Below, in pieces: positions 8,164 to 16,902 of a stretch of 33,171 nucleotides of DNA. Origin of the DNA: a virus; IMG/VR virus record IMGVR_UViG_3300020596_000078, positions 1 to 33,171 of that record. One strand, written 5' to 3'. Made by a program: the position numbers and the translations under genes. Every line of letters begins with the position of its first letter. Positions within the stretch are counted from its first letter, which is position 1. The notes under the pieces were generated by a model. The model was not told where the DNA came from and made no database searches. It was given only the letters and a program-made list of their open reading frames with translations.

Positions 8164-8906
8164 GGTTTACCCCAGCCCTGCACATACATCGCATTCGCAT
8201 CAAATGCTGTTTTGCGTTCTTGATCTGCTGTCTGACTAATCCGATCAAGCGCATTCTTAAAACTTCCTTCTTGCACTGCTAACTGTTCAAGCCGTCCTTG
8301 CTCTGCGTTTGAGAGTGTTGCACCAGTTGACTGATTCGCCAGTAATCGTGATAACTCCATTTGGTTTGCTTGACTCCATTGAGCATTTTGAGCTGCATTT
8401 GCAATGGTCATCGCATCATAGGATTGAAGCCATGGTTGAGTCTCTTTTAACTGTTGAGCTTGTTCTTGACCAACAGCAGTATTCTGATTCATTTGTGCTG
8501 TGTTAAGAGCTGAATTTGTGTTTCCAGAAGCTTGTGATGCAACGGCGAACTGTTGCTGTAACGGTGCGCCTTGGGATTGTACGATGCGATCTTTTTGACC
8601 TTGGGTCAATAGAGAGTTACTGGTAGCAGAATTGACAGATCCTGGCAGTGCAGAAATCTGATTGCCAATCATCTGAGTAATTCCGTTTTGTTGATCTGCC
8701 TGTCCTTGTAAAAAAGGGATATTATTTCTGTTTGCATATTTTTCTTGAAGCTGGGGAACAGATGCCTGCCCGTTGAGGAAGGTGGAAAATGAATCATTAA
8801 AAGTACCGTAGTCACTTTTTTGTTGAGATAATGGTGAAGCAGTAGGAGTAAATCCAACATCGAAAGATCTAGCGTAGTTATCAGGAGTTGTGTAGTTGAG
8901 AGGCAT
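8154..8906 (-). CDS. Gln/Asn/Ala-rich internal-virion-like protein
   Basis: The 250-residue protein is rich in Gln, Asn, Ser and Ala and predicted mainly helical, with no Cys, membrane segment or enzyme motif. Stretches such as QGAPLQQQFAVASQASGNTN and ALNTAQMNQNTAVGQEQAQQ look like the extended helices of podovirus internal or ejection proteins. The order, directly after nozzle-like genes and before the M23-like and 716-residue genes, supports a virion core role. It is first after leader element 2 and has TAGGAT about 10 nt before the ATG. Its 3' end overlaps the upstream extension of the M23-like frame by 10 nt. Confidence 0.65.
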   Translation of the reverse strand: MPLNYTTPDNYARSFDVGFTPTASPLSQQKSDYGTFNDSFSTFLNGQASVPQLQEKYANRNNIPFLQGQADQQNGITQMIGNQISALPGSVNSATSNSLLTQGQKDRIVQSQGAPLQQQFAVASQASGNTNSALNTAQMNQNTAVGQEQAQQLKETQPWLQSYDAMTIANAAQNAQWSQANQMELSRLLANQSTGATLSNAEQGRLEQLAVQEGSFKNALDRISQTADQERKTAFDANAMYVQGWGKPRQ

Positions 8907-8978
8907 AAAATGTATCCTAAAACAAAAATCCAGTCAAGATAGACTGGATGTAACGAATCCTAATCATGAATTATAACA
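8907..8978 (-). promoter_or_regulatory. Late leader element 2: promoter, TAGGAT/ACATCC box, terminator-like hairpin
   Basis: TGTTATAAT (8978-8970) directly follows the TAG of the 73-residue gene. TTAGGATTCGTTACATCC follows, then a perfect 8-bp stem ATCCAGTC/GACTGGAT (8949-8942 and 8935-8928, 6-nt loop), then UUUUUG, then TAGGAT as RBS before the ATG at 8906. GGAT-N7-ATCC would compete with this stem for ATCC. Confidence 0.7.
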
Positions 8979-9200
8979 CTAGACAAGAGTCACCGCATAC
9001 CAGGTTTCACCAGACCAAATAGATAAAACATGTGTGTCTAAACTAAACCATACAGGATACACAGTTCCTGCTACTGGTCTGTCTGCCGATAATCCAAACT
9101 TTACGGCTGCCAATCCCTGATCTAAATGCCGTGGTTTCACCGCCCCATTAGCAATATCTAGCTGAGTAATTTGTCTTTCTACTACTGTATCTACACCCAT
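8979..9200 (-). CDS. Small tail-associated protein
   Basis: The 73-residue protein starts 10 nt inside the end of the 1231-residue gene (AGGAGACAAGATGGGT, with a good RBS AGGAG), so it is coupled to it. The motif ITQLDIANGAVKPRHLD followed by FGLSADRPVAGTVYPVWFS and IWSGETWYAV resembles the short 'ANGAV / DGSTWYALT' strips found at ends of phage tail-fibre proteins and small fibre accessory proteins. A structural role is inferred. The stop is immediately followed by the late leader element 2 promoter. Confidence 0.7.
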   Translation of the reverse strand: MGVDTVVERQITQLDIANGAVKPRHLDQGLAAVKFGLSADRPVAGTVYPVWFSLDTHVLSIWSGETWYAVTLV

Positions 9201-12200
9201 CTTGTCTCCTCTTGGTCATCAAACTCTGTTACTGCTTGAATAATCTTTACAGGAACTCCAGAGGTAGAAAACAGATCAACTGCGCATTGAATTTCTCTTA
9301 CTTGTTGACGGAAAATACCCCGAACTTGGGTAGCTCCTAGCGTACTTTGTGTCTCTAATATTCTCCAAGAAGATTCACGATCTGCCTTAAATTTAACCAC
9401 TACCGATTGACCAGCCTCTAGTGGTTCAAAGTCTACTCTAAAAACAAGCGGTAATTTATTTTGCGTTAGTCTGCCATAGTCGGTGATAAGTAGTTCAATC
9501 GTAGCAGAGGCATAACAATCATTGGTAACAGACACCGTATCAATGCCGTATACATTACCATTCTGCCATCCGATATAAAGAGATTGCCCTGCTGGAAATA
9601 CAGAACCGATACGTACTGTTGCGCTCTGTTGATCTCCAATAGAAAGAGGGTAGTCAAATCCAAGTGAGTTTGGATACTCTGAATGTAGTTTCCCATAGCT
9701 ATATACGCCTTGATGAATAGTTGTTGAGTTTGTGTTAAGTGTCGAGCCAAAATGAAGCATGCTTCTCCACATAGTCATCGCTCCTGGTGCTGTTTCTGCG
9801 TACGTCTTTTTTCCAAGTAACGGAATCTGTTTTATTTTTTGTGTTTCTCCCCCACCGTACGCTAAAAGATTTCCCTCATATCCTGCAATAACATACAGAA
9901 TACCCCCAGCTCCAGTCATTGCATTTACTCCACCCTCTAGAACATCAATGATTGTATTTGGTGAGGAAACCCCAGCTGTATCAGATGATCCATCCCACAG
10001 AAAGATTTTTCCCTGATCAGTATCCGTGATTGAACTTCCTTTCCATACTCCAATGGCGATGTAGTCTCTATACGTTGTAAAACAACGAACACGGTAGCCA
10101 GCAGGAAGAGTGATCTGATGTGGATTGTAAATATTACCAGCTTCCAACTTTGCCACATATCGCTCATTTCCTATCACTAAAAAGTTAAGAAATTGTGTTA
10201 TTGGGTGGTATATATCAGATACAAGAATCTGAAAAAATGTACTCAATGTTGTCCCTGTTGTTAACGAAAGCCAAGGCGTACTGGTGTCTCCTTGCATTTT
10301 ATTTAGTGTTGATGTAACAATTGTTCCATCGGCAACAGTAGAATAGATATGCAGATGATATACAGCTGTCAATACAGGTCTGGAAACAGTGGGAAACACC
10401 ACCTCATATAGTCCTGTGTGAAGATCGGCGTTTGCTATTGTAATCGTATTTTGCTCACGATTTAAGCCGTCATGAATAACAAATGTCCAGTTTCCTGTTC
10501 CCACAGCAGCAATGTTGACCTGAACAGATTTTAACGGCTCTTTTGTTGGAATAAAACTTCTTCGGTTGTTTGTTGATTCCGATATTGACGTAAGTAATGT
10601 GTACGTCTGCCCACCACTAGATACAATTTTCACATCTTGATCAGCCCTGGTAGTAAAACCAGAAAAACCCACATCAGAGGAATATGTTGGTGTTCCCGTT
10701 GCTGTTAAATCTGCGTTTGTTGTGTATGTCTGGGAGTCTAAGACGTTTCCATCTAGTTTCCAGTACCCTGAAAGGTTCGTTTCAACACCTTCTAGCACTC
10801 TGTCATTGTATAGTGCTAATATCGTCTGGGATCGTTGTGCATTCCACAGTCTTACGTCATCCATGCGACCATTTAAAAAGTCTTTTGCAGCACCAGCGCT
10901 GTCGTAACTCGTTGCGAGTGCAAATCGTGCAGTAGAGTTAAATATTGCCGTCATTATGCCTGTTTGAGTTCCCAATAGACTGGCGTTTTTGTAAAAACTT
11001 GCAGTTGATGTACTTGCGTCCCAGCTGACTGCGTAGCGACCCCACTGAGCAGTCTGTATAATATTTGTAATATCTTGCGTGTATGTTTCAACATTGATTC
11101 CATCGTTAGAAATCAACAACCGCATGACATAGCCGGTCACATTGGAAAGGGTGGTGTCCAAGATAGATGTCGATGCAGGAGTCGTTGTTCCAGTATTGAC
11201 CGAGGAGTATTTTGTCACAATATGTCCATTTCCACCTAACCCATTTGCTGTCCCATTGTTGCCACCCAGAGCTTTTATCTGGTTTGTTCCGTATGTTCCA
11301 CTCTGAAATCCGAGATTGATGCACCCAGCACTAGAATCACCGCCAGCTCCTTGATCCCTATCGACCAGCTGACCTACTTGACCACTCACGTCAATCAGCC
11401 CTGAAGCTCCAAATACAAGGGTAGTTCCGTAGATATCTAATACGCCTCCGCCTGTTGCGCCTCCGCCTGTCCCTGGAACAAATCCGGTGTCCCCAATACC
11501 ACCACCACCTCCACCAGATCCGAGATTCATTGACGAACCGTCCGCTGCATCATAGAGAGTAGATGCGCCGATTCCGACTCTTCCGCTTTGAGGACTTCCG
11601 CCTGCTAAAGATCCTGTTGTTCCAGCTGTCGCATGAGCAGCTCCACCGCCACTATTTCCACCCTCATTTATTTCTCTTTCAGATCCACCACCACCGCCAC
11701 CTCCATTAGCAGCATTCGTTATGCCACCTACACCAGTGGGACTTTCACCTGCTTGGCCAGTCTGATTAGACCCGTAACTGCCACCGGCATTCCCTCCAAG
11801 ATATCCGCAATTGACTGCGGTTATCGTTCCGTTTACCGTGAGTGTTCCACTGTACACAAACGACAGAATACCACCCACACCGTTTGATGGTGGATTCCAT
11901 GATTTTGCTGTCCAGGTTACGCCAGCGTTTACAGTCACATTAGTGTATTGTTTGCGTACAAGTACCTGCGCCTTATGTACCCCAGAGGTACTAAAAGAGA
12001 AGGTTAAAGCATCTGTGGTGGTAATAGTTCCGGCGGTATAAGACTGAATCTTTGTTTTCTGATACGTGCTTGCTCCAGTTCCTTGCATTTGAATGATGAG
12101 AATAAGCTGCCCAGCTTGAAAAGACGCATTTGTGGCACTGAGCGTGTGTGTAGCTATAGTTCCAGAACATTGCGAATCAGTGTTTGTCTCTGTGGTGTTA

Positions 12201-12886
12201 GCACTGATAACTCTTGCCCCGTCTGAACCATCACCAAACTGGTTCGCAGAGGTTGTTATGTCAAATTTGAAGCTTCTTTGGTTTCCTGACTCATTCCACT
12301 TACTCATCAGCGTTTGTACCTCTAATGATGCTGGAAGTGATGTTAATTTAACATAGCTTTCCATTGCTAGATCAAGCGTAATACTGAGAGAAGCCTGGTC
12401 TGCAATAGAGGCATATTGAGAAGACGATCGTACAAATAGAGCAGATGACGGGTTAGTCGGTTCTCCGCCCTCAGACTCTAAAAATCCGTCATAATACACA
12501 CCAACTGATTTTGCGAAGCTTTTTCTTCCAATTGTCGTATTTTGAGCATAATACAGATTTTCATCTTCAGCGAAGTACGCCATTCCATTCCCAGAGCAAT
12601 TAGGTGAAATGTGATCAATAGACCATACATTTGACACATCTTTCTTATACACATACCCAGTATTTCCTTGAAAATATTTATTAGAACCAGCCGTGTCCAT
12701 CCACATAATTAAATCAGCGATAATTCCAGCTGCTTCTTGTTGTGTTTTAGGGTTTACTGTGGATTGAGCAGGATCTGATCTGAAATCAATACCCCGAAGA
12801 AATGCGAAGGTGTGTTCACTCCCAGCTTTAAGAGAGTCCCCAATTCCGCCAACAAAACTGACAGTTGGTTGAAGCTTCTTTGACAT
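9191..12886 (-). CDS. Giant tail-nozzle-like protein with LamG domain interrupted by a Gly-rich module
   Basis: 1231 residues. Residues 1-135 (VGGIGDSLKAGSEHTFAFLR ... YFAEDENLYYAQ) and about 880-1120 (ERYVAKLEAG, GKIFLWDGSS, GILYVIAGYEGNLLAYGGG, YIGWQNGNVYGID) look like blades of a beta-propeller, as in podovirus tail tubular/nozzle proteins. Between them is a LamG/concanavalin-like lectin domain: first half about 146-212 (SSALFVRSSSQYASIADQAS), second half about 585-700 (WGRYAVSWDASTSTASFYKN; GRMDDVRLWNAQRS). This lectin is itself interrupted by about 370 residues, including NVTVNAGVTWTAKSW and a Gly-run-rich region (about 360-560). Gene order (adaptor upstream, internal proteins downstream) supports a nozzle; the lectin probably binds host glycans. 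The exact role is inferred. Confidence 0.75.
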   Translation of the reverse strand: MSKKLQPTVSFVGGIGDSLKAGSEHTFAFLRGIDFRSDPAQSTVNPKTQQEAAGIIADLIMWMDTAGSNKYFQGNTGYVYKKDVSNVWSIDHISPNCSGNGMAYFAEDENLYYAQNTTIGRKSFAKSVGVYYDGFLESEGGEPTNPSSALFVRSSSQYASIADQASLSITLDLAMESYVKLTSLPASLEVQTLMSKWNESGNQRSFKFDITTSANQFGDGSDGARVISANTTETNTDSQCSGTIATHTLSATNASFQAGQLILIIQMQGTGASTYQKTKIQSYTAGTITTTDALTFSFSTSGVHKAQVLVRKQYTNVTVNAGVTWTAKSWNPPSNGVGGILSFVYSGTLTVNGTITAVNCGYLGGNAGGSYGSNQTGQAGESPTGVGGITNAANGGGGGGGSEREINEGGNSGGGAAHATAGTTGSLAGGSPQSGRVGIGASTLYDAADGSSMNLGSGGGGGGIGDTGFVPGTGGGATGGGVLDIYGTTLVFGASGLIDVSGQVGQLVDRDQGAGGDSSAGCINLGFQSGTYGTNQIKALGGNNGTANGLGGNGHIVTKYSSVNTGTTTPASTSILDTTLSNVTGYVMRLLISNDGINVETYTQDITNIIQTAQWGRYAVSWDASTSTASFYKNASLLGTQTGIMTAIFNSTARFALATSYDSAGAAKDFLNGRMDDVRLWNAQRSQTILALYNDRVLEGVETNLSGYWKLDGNVLDSQTYTTNADLTATGTPTYSSDVGFSGFTTRADQDVKIVSSGGQTYTLLTSISESTNNRRSFIPTKEPLKSVQVNIAAVGTGNWTFVIHDGLNREQNTITIANADLHTGLYEVVFPTVSRPVLTAVYHLHIYSTVADGTIVTSTLNKMQGDTSTPWLSLTTGTTLSTFFQILVSDIYHPITQFLNFLVIGNERYVAKLEAGNIYNPHQITLPAGYRVRCFTTYRDYIAIGVWKGSSITDTDQGKIFLWDGSSDTAGVSSPNTIIDVLEGGVNAMTGAGGILYVIAGYEGNLLAYGGGETQKIKQIPLLGKKTYAETAPGAMTMWRSMLHFGSTLNTNSTTIHQGVYSYGKLHSEYPNSLGFDYPLSIGDQQSATVRIGSVFPAGQSLYIGWQNGNVYGIDTVSVTNDCYASATIELLITDYGRLTQNKLPLVFRVDFEPLEAGQSVVVKFKADRESSWRILETQSTLGATQVRGIFRQQVREIQCAVDLFSTSGVPVKIIQAVTEFDDQEETRWV

Positions 12887-13860
12887 TATGGTGCCTCAGT
12901 CAATGTAGTTCGCCAAGCCTCTGGAATGTACCCGTTTTTGTTTATATGAAGTCTTGTAAGCTGGTTGTTTGATCTTCCTTTGTTTTTATACTCATTTAAT
13001 ACACCTAGAACGCCTCCCTTTATTCCACCACCTCTGTTTGGGTTTCCATCATCTCCTGTGTAAAAGTAGTTCATGTATTCTTGCGCTCTAGAGGCATCTC
13101 TTCTCGGCCCTCTATAGTATGCAGCAGCTGCTCTATACGGAATATATTCATGTAGTTCTTCTGGAAGTTCAGGACTTTGTGCGATAACAAAAGTACTGCC
13201 TGTTAGTGTGCTTTCTTCAAAAAAAGACTCGAGGGTAATTGACGTAGCAGACGTGTATGCAGAAATTCTATACCAGTTTCCAATAGGAATAGCATTTGCA
13301 TCTGTCTGACAAAACCATCTTCCGATCATTGATGAGGTAAATGAGGTAGTAACACCCGTGACGATCTGCGCATTTTGTGTAACACTTACCGTCCCACTTG
13401 TATAGTCAGTAACACTTAAAGCTTGTGGAAGAAAGTTACCTACAATTGTTCCTGCACGTACTGCTTTTGGTGTAGGATATATACCAAAATCTGATTGTCT
13501 AGGGAATACGTACTGCGGAAAGTCTCCAGAATAGTTGATTTCTTGAAGACGATCCCACTGAAGTTGGGAGTTAATAACTGTGAGTGGAGGAGTGATGTTT
13601 CCTGTTGAAATAGTGACGGACTCAAAGCTTAAAAACCCTGGTGGATAGTGATAAAACTTTTGACCGATAACAGTGTTGAATGTTCGAGGAATTGGCTGTG
13701 TTTTATAATTCTTGAATAGAGAAAACATGAACTGAATTGTAGAGTTAATGTTGCGTGAAAGAAAAACAGGTGTTGTAGAAACGGTACTTGTAGAAACAGT
13801 AGACGAGTCAATACAAAGGTCGATTGCTGCTTGTAAAAGAGTGCTGTATGTTTCTCTCAT
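12886..13860 (-). CDS. Head-tail adaptor / tail tubular A-like protein
   Basis: I chose the ATG at 13860 (324 residues, MRETYSTLLQAAIDLC) over an in-frame ATG at 13890, because it lies 2 nt after the GH5 gene stop and has GGCGG upstream. The helical N-terminus followed by QFMFSLFKNYKTQ, the phrase FGIYPTPK and the C-terminal helical EYIPYRAAAAYYRG recall phage adaptor proteins that join portal to nozzle. A central segment (about 155-235: SGTVSVTQNAQIVTGVTTSF; WYRISAYTSATSITLE) is an Ig-like beta insertion common in environmental phages. Its stop overlaps the ATG of the nozzle-like gene. The functional call comes from order and composition. Confidence 0.65.
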   Translation of the reverse strand: MRETYSTLLQAAIDLCIDSSTVSTSTVSTTPVFLSRNINSTIQFMFSLFKNYKTQPIPRTFNTVIGQKFYHYPPGFLSFESVTISTGNITPPLTVINSQLQWDRLQEINYSGDFPQYVFPRQSDFGIYPTPKAVRAGTIVGNFLPQALSVTDYTSGTVSVTQNAQIVTGVTTSFTSSMIGRWFCQTDANAIPIGNWYRISAYTSATSITLESFFEESTLTGSTFVIAQSPELPEELHEYIPYRAAAAYYRGPRRDASRAQEYMNYFYTGDDGNPNRGGGIKGGVLGVLNEYKNKGRSNNQLTRLHINKNGYIPEAWRTTLTEAP

Positions 13861-13862
13861 AA

Positions 13863-15998
13863 TTATGCCGCCGTTGTAAGTGATGTCCACGTTGTCAAAG
13901 CATCCGTATTAATATACGCTCTTGTCGATGTTGATGATCCGTCTGTTCTGAGATATAAAGACCCCTTAGGAGCTGAAATCGTTGGTACTCCTGATCCGAA
14001 GTAGATTCCAACAACAGTAGATGTGCCAATCTTTAATGCAGCAGCCCCACCAGCTGTGGCAACAGTAGCAGCAGCGATTGATGCAGTACCTGTAACTGTC
14101 AACGGATCTGTTGGGGTAGCGTTCATAATCCCTAGCCTGCCGTTAGTCGTGTCTGCGTACGTGACAGGAGTAATCACCCCGTTTGTATTTTTAAAGTTTG
14201 TTTTATACGCATTTACTATTTCTTGAGGGTCATATCCAAGATGTTTTTGTATAATAGGAAGCTGTTCCCTATCTACTGCAAAAGTCGACGGCTGTAAAGT
14301 TGTAGGAGATGAATACGCATCCCCACCAGACCAGTGTGTAGCCCAGACACCAAACGCATCAAAAATGGTAAGCAAGTAATCCATGTCAGACTGCCAGTTT
14401 ATTGCATCGGCACTCACTCCATTTAGAACACCGTACTCGCCAATGAAGGTAATCACATTGTTTTTCTGCGCCCAGATTAGTGCAGGAAGAACTTCTGTAA
14501 GAATACGAGTTCTATATGAAGCGTCGTAAGCTGTTGAGTAACTTCCAGAGTGATCAGAGTCTTGATAATAATGCCATGAAACAAGTGTTTTATTAGATGG
14601 GTCTGTCCACCAGATCTGCGGATTAGCTCCATACATGTTTGTAAACGACTGAATACCAGTCCATCGGGTACTTTCAATAGCAATCCATTTGTTCGTATCA
14701 ACTGCACGAATAGCGTCAATAGCAGCCTGATTTGCCAGAGTAGTTGTGGCTGTAGTGAGATAGTTAGCAGGTGATGTTTCTACAGACATATCATGCCACT
14801 CATTCATGGTATCGTACATTAAAACAGTAGGCTCATCTTTGTATGCAGTCGCTATCTTTGTCCAAAGATCTGCAAAAGCAGTAAATGGGACTTGCGCAGA
14901 TCCAACAAGAAATTCACCTGTTCCAGCAATTGCTGAGGTTGTGTCTCCATTCACGTTGAGCGTCATGTTTGTAATTCTTCCCTGTACCCCATTGGAAAAG
15001 GCTGCAACATATCCTTTAGTAAATCCTGCTGGAATTGCTACTGTTGCGACAAGTGTGCCATCAATTTTGAGAGAAATGTTTCCTGGTGAAAGTTGACCGA
15101 CATCAATAAGAATGGTGTAATTTGTTCCTAAAACGAACGTTTTTGACGCCGTTGCTAAAAGTGTTGTCGTTCCATTTACTTGCTTTGAAAGTTCCCATTT
15201 TGATGCAACATTTTGCATGGTGAAAAAAAGAAAGTTGTTTGAATCAGTACGAAATACCTCGAGCCATAATGCTTCAAAACCAACACTGGAAAGATTTGCT
15301 ACAATCTTCGCATCTACCTGAAATGAGTAGGTCGTAGCTGGAGAAACTGGATTGTTTGCTGTACCTCCAACTGCCGTTTTATAGTCCGTTACTTCCAAAT
15401 ATCCTGGCGAACCTGCTGTAATCGTTCCTCCTGCCCATAATTTATCAGATGTCGACGTAAATGTGTCAGTAAATCCACCATTTGAAATAACGATATATCT
15501 GCCGAAGTTATGAGGTTCTAACACTATTTTTTGACTGTTTAGCTTCGCATACGTAATCATTGTATCAATATGCGCTTTGTATGATGTGGATAACGCACCT
15601 AAAAGAACTGGTTGAAGTCTTTCCCAGTTGAATGCAATGCGTAATAATTTTAAGCCCTTTTGAGCAAAATAGGTGAATGTTTGCAAAGAAGAAATAAAGT
15701 AATCCTGTCCCTCTGTCCCTGGAACTGTTCCACCAAACTCTAGACCTGAAAGCGCTCCTCCTCGTTTATATTGTTGTGAAGCAAACTGAATAAGATTTGT
15801 TGAAGATGCTTCAGCTTTACCGATGCGATACACAAGAGAGCTGGTATCGACGCTGCTTGTTACTCCCACTTTTGCCTCCAACGCCTCAATGGCGCTGTTT
15901 TGATCCGTTTGTGATGAAGCTAATGATGGACTAGTTCTTGGAGAAGAGGCAATAGGATCAACAAAAGTATCTAAAGTTGTAGGATATGTAATACTCAT
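13863..15998 (-). CDS. Virion-associated glycoside hydrolase family 5 with inserted beta-sandwich
   Basis: 711 residues. Residues 1-60 form a tail-fibre-type N-terminus (TDQNSAIEALEAKVG). The GH5 barrel starts about 80 (GLEFGG, LLRIAFNWERLQP with Arg120, EPHNFGRY with His163-Asn164). It resumes about 362 and carries the acid/base pair Asn399-Glu400 (DTMNEWHDM), VSWHYYQD (His476, Tyr478), nucleophile Glu521 (FIGEYG) and Trp556. All canonical GH5 residues are present, so beta-glucan or mannan hydrolysis is expected, though the substrate cannot be told. Residues about 175-358 are a LamG-like beta-sandwich inserted in the barrel. The C-terminus (APKGSLYLRTDGSS ... TTWTSLTTAA) is a common fibre tip motif. 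Its ATG overlaps the preceding stop as ATGA. Probably degrades host-surface or capsule glycan. Confidence 0.88.
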   Translation of the reverse strand: MSITYPTTLDTFVDPIASSPRTSPSLASSQTDQNSAIEALEAKVGVTSSVDTSSLVYRIGKAEASSTNLIQFASQQYKRGGALSGLEFGGTVPGTEGQDYFISSLQTFTYFAQKGLKLLRIAFNWERLQPVLLGALSTSYKAHIDTMITYAKLNSQKIVLEPHNFGRYIVISNGGFTDTFTSTSDKLWAGGTITAGSPGYLEVTDYKTAVGGTANNPVSPATTYSFQVDAKIVANLSSVGFEALWLEVFRTDSNNFLFFTMQNVASKWELSKQVNGTTTLLATASKTFVLGTNYTILIDVGQLSPGNISLKIDGTLVATVAIPAGFTKGYVAAFSNGVQGRITNMTLNVNGDTTSAIAGTGEFLVGSAQVPFTAFADLWTKIATAYKDEPTVLMYDTMNEWHDMSVETSPANYLTTATTTLANQAAIDAIRAVDTNKWIAIESTRWTGIQSFTNMYGANPQIWWTDPSNKTLVSWHYYQDSDHSGSYSTAYDASYRTRILTEVLPALIWAQKNNVITFIGEYGVLNGVSADAINWQSDMDYLLTIFDAFGVWATHWSGGDAYSSPTTLQPSTFAVDREQLPIIQKHLGYDPQEIVNAYKTNFKNTNGVITPVTYADTTNGRLGIMNATPTDPLTVTGTASIAAATVATAGGAAALKIGTSTVVGIYFGSGVPTISAPKGSLYLRTDGSSTSTRAYINTDALTTWTSLTTAA

Positions 15999-16177
15999 AA
16001 ACCGCCTCCGTCATAGGTTCTATCTATGTGTGAAAGAGCTATTTCTGATCCGTCATATGTTCCAGAACTATTATACAGATTATCTGTTGCAATAATTGGA
16101 ATTGCACCTTCTTCATCCCAATTTGTAGGAAAGATCTGGGTATTTTCGTAGTCAGTGGGATAAATCGTTTCTGGCAT
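15995..16177 (-). CDS. Small protein upstream of the GH5 gene
   Basis: The 60-residue acidic protein (MPETIYPTDYENTQIFPTNW...) is not recognised. It is the first gene behind late leader element 3: its ATG comes directly after the U-run of the hairpin, with no free Shine-Dalgarno except GGGTGG inside the 3' arm of the stem. Its stop overlaps the GH5 start as ATGA, so it may mainly act to load ribosomes onto the GH5 gene, or be a small fibre component. Confidence 0.65.
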   Translation of the reverse strand: MPETIYPTDYENTQIFPTNWDEEGAIPIIATDNLYNSSGTYDGSEIALSHIDRTYDGGGL

Positions 16178-16229
16178 AAAAAAACCACCCTTATAGGTGG
16201 ATGTAACAAATCCTAGGCTTATTATACCA
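16178..16229 (-). promoter_or_regulatory. Late leader element 3: promoter, TAGGAT/ACATCC box, terminator-like hairpin
   Basis: TGGTATAAT (16229-16221) overlaps the stop codon of the 61-residue gene (GTG GTA TAA). CTAGGATTTGTTACATCC follows, then stem CCACC/GGTGG (16200-16196 and 16189-16185, 6-nt loop) and seven Us, then immediately the ATG at 16177. The only possible ribosome-binding purines lie in the stem, so the hairpin could control both transcription and translation. Confidence 0.7.
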
Positions 16230-16407
16230 CTTCCTTTTCCTTTAACTGGAGTTTTTCAATCTCTTTAGCAAGCAAAAATATAGCCTCAGTCAGTTTAACT
16301 TTATCAATCTTTCCACGCCTGTTAATATCCTTTATTGTATCCTCATCTGTTTGATCAGAAGGAACGTAGATGTCAAAAAGTGCGAATAGTTTATGCTTGA
16401 GGTTCAT
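16222..16407 (-). CDS. Small charged hypothetical protein
   Basis: Using the ATG at 16407 gives 61 residues (MNLKHKLFALFDIYVPSDQT...), a Lys/Glu-rich helical protein ending KLQLKEKEVV. An ATG at 16479 in the same frame would overlap the preceding gene much more, so I prefer 16407, which overlaps it by 17 nt. No strong RBS is seen. The stop codon forms part of the -10 box of late leader element 3. Function not recognised. Confidence 0.55.
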   Translation of the reverse strand: MNLKHKLFALFDIYVPSDQTDEDTIKDINRRGKIDKVKLTEAIFLLAKEIEKLQLKEKEVV

Positions 16408-16900
16408 ACGGTTTATCTGCCATTCCTGTCTTTTGGAGAGCATCGCCCAAAGCCGATCCTGTATGTATCGGTGATTCATCTATTGGTTCTGGTAAGTCTA
16501 ACATTCCAAACTTCTCTACAACTCCAAGCCAGATCTTAGGAAACCAATTTCCCCACAAGGTAGCATCATTTGTTCTGATTTGTTCACTTTCAGCATGAGC
16601 AAGCTTTTCATCTCGAGTTCGGTAGACCTTAGAGTCTTTCAACCATTTTGCATCAGAGTATTCATTGATCAACCGTGTAATATGATCTTCCGTAAATCGC
16701 TCGGCTTTCCATCGCATCATGTGTGCAATTCCTTTTCCAAACCCGATGTCTTTATCTTTTCCAGGCACAAGCGTCTTTGAAGATTGTGTGCCATATTTAT
16801 CAGTCCAGAAAATAACGTCCTCAGACATCTGATTCTGTATAGCAATAGTGTCCATTGAACGGGCAGTCTGCTCTCGAGCGTACTGATCACTTGTTGACAT
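16391..16900 (-). CDS. Hypothetical virion-region protein
   Basis: The 169-residue soluble protein is Trp/Asp/Lys-rich (TLWGNWFPKIWLGVVEKFGM near the C-terminus) and has no Cys motif or membrane segment. AAGGAT lies about 5 nt before the ATG. It lies among small genes between the decoration proteins and the GH5 fibre. The N-terminal half (DQYAREQTARSMDTIAIQNQ) is helical. I do not recognise the family; a structural or assembly role is only a guess from position. Confidence 0.65.
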   Translation of the reverse strand: MSTSDQYAREQTARSMDTIAIQNQMSEDVIFWTDKYGTQSSKTLVPGKDKDIGFGKGIAHMMRWKAERFTEDHITRLINEYSDAKWLKDSKVYRTRDEKLAHAESEQIRTNDATLWGNWFPKIWLGVVEKFGMLDLPEPIDESPIHTGSALGDALQKTGMADKPYEPQA

Positions 16901-16902
16901 GT

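Noticed and set aside
8150-8170. Programmed -1 frameshift joining the 250-residue gene to the M23-like frame.
   Set aside because: No slippery heptamer is present near the overlap. An in-frame TAA just before the ACG limits the shift window to a few bases.
8931-8969. A 16-codon leader peptide in late leader element 2 (ATG two bases after TATAAT).
   Set aside because: The ATG lies too close to the -10 box to be in the transcript, and the other four leaders have no matching ORF.
9759-12356. Several plus-strand frames of 70-85 codons opposite the nozzle-like gene.
   Set aside because: They lie antisense to a strongly supported gene, have no RBS and show low-complexity composition mirrored from the Gly/Thr-rich coding strand.
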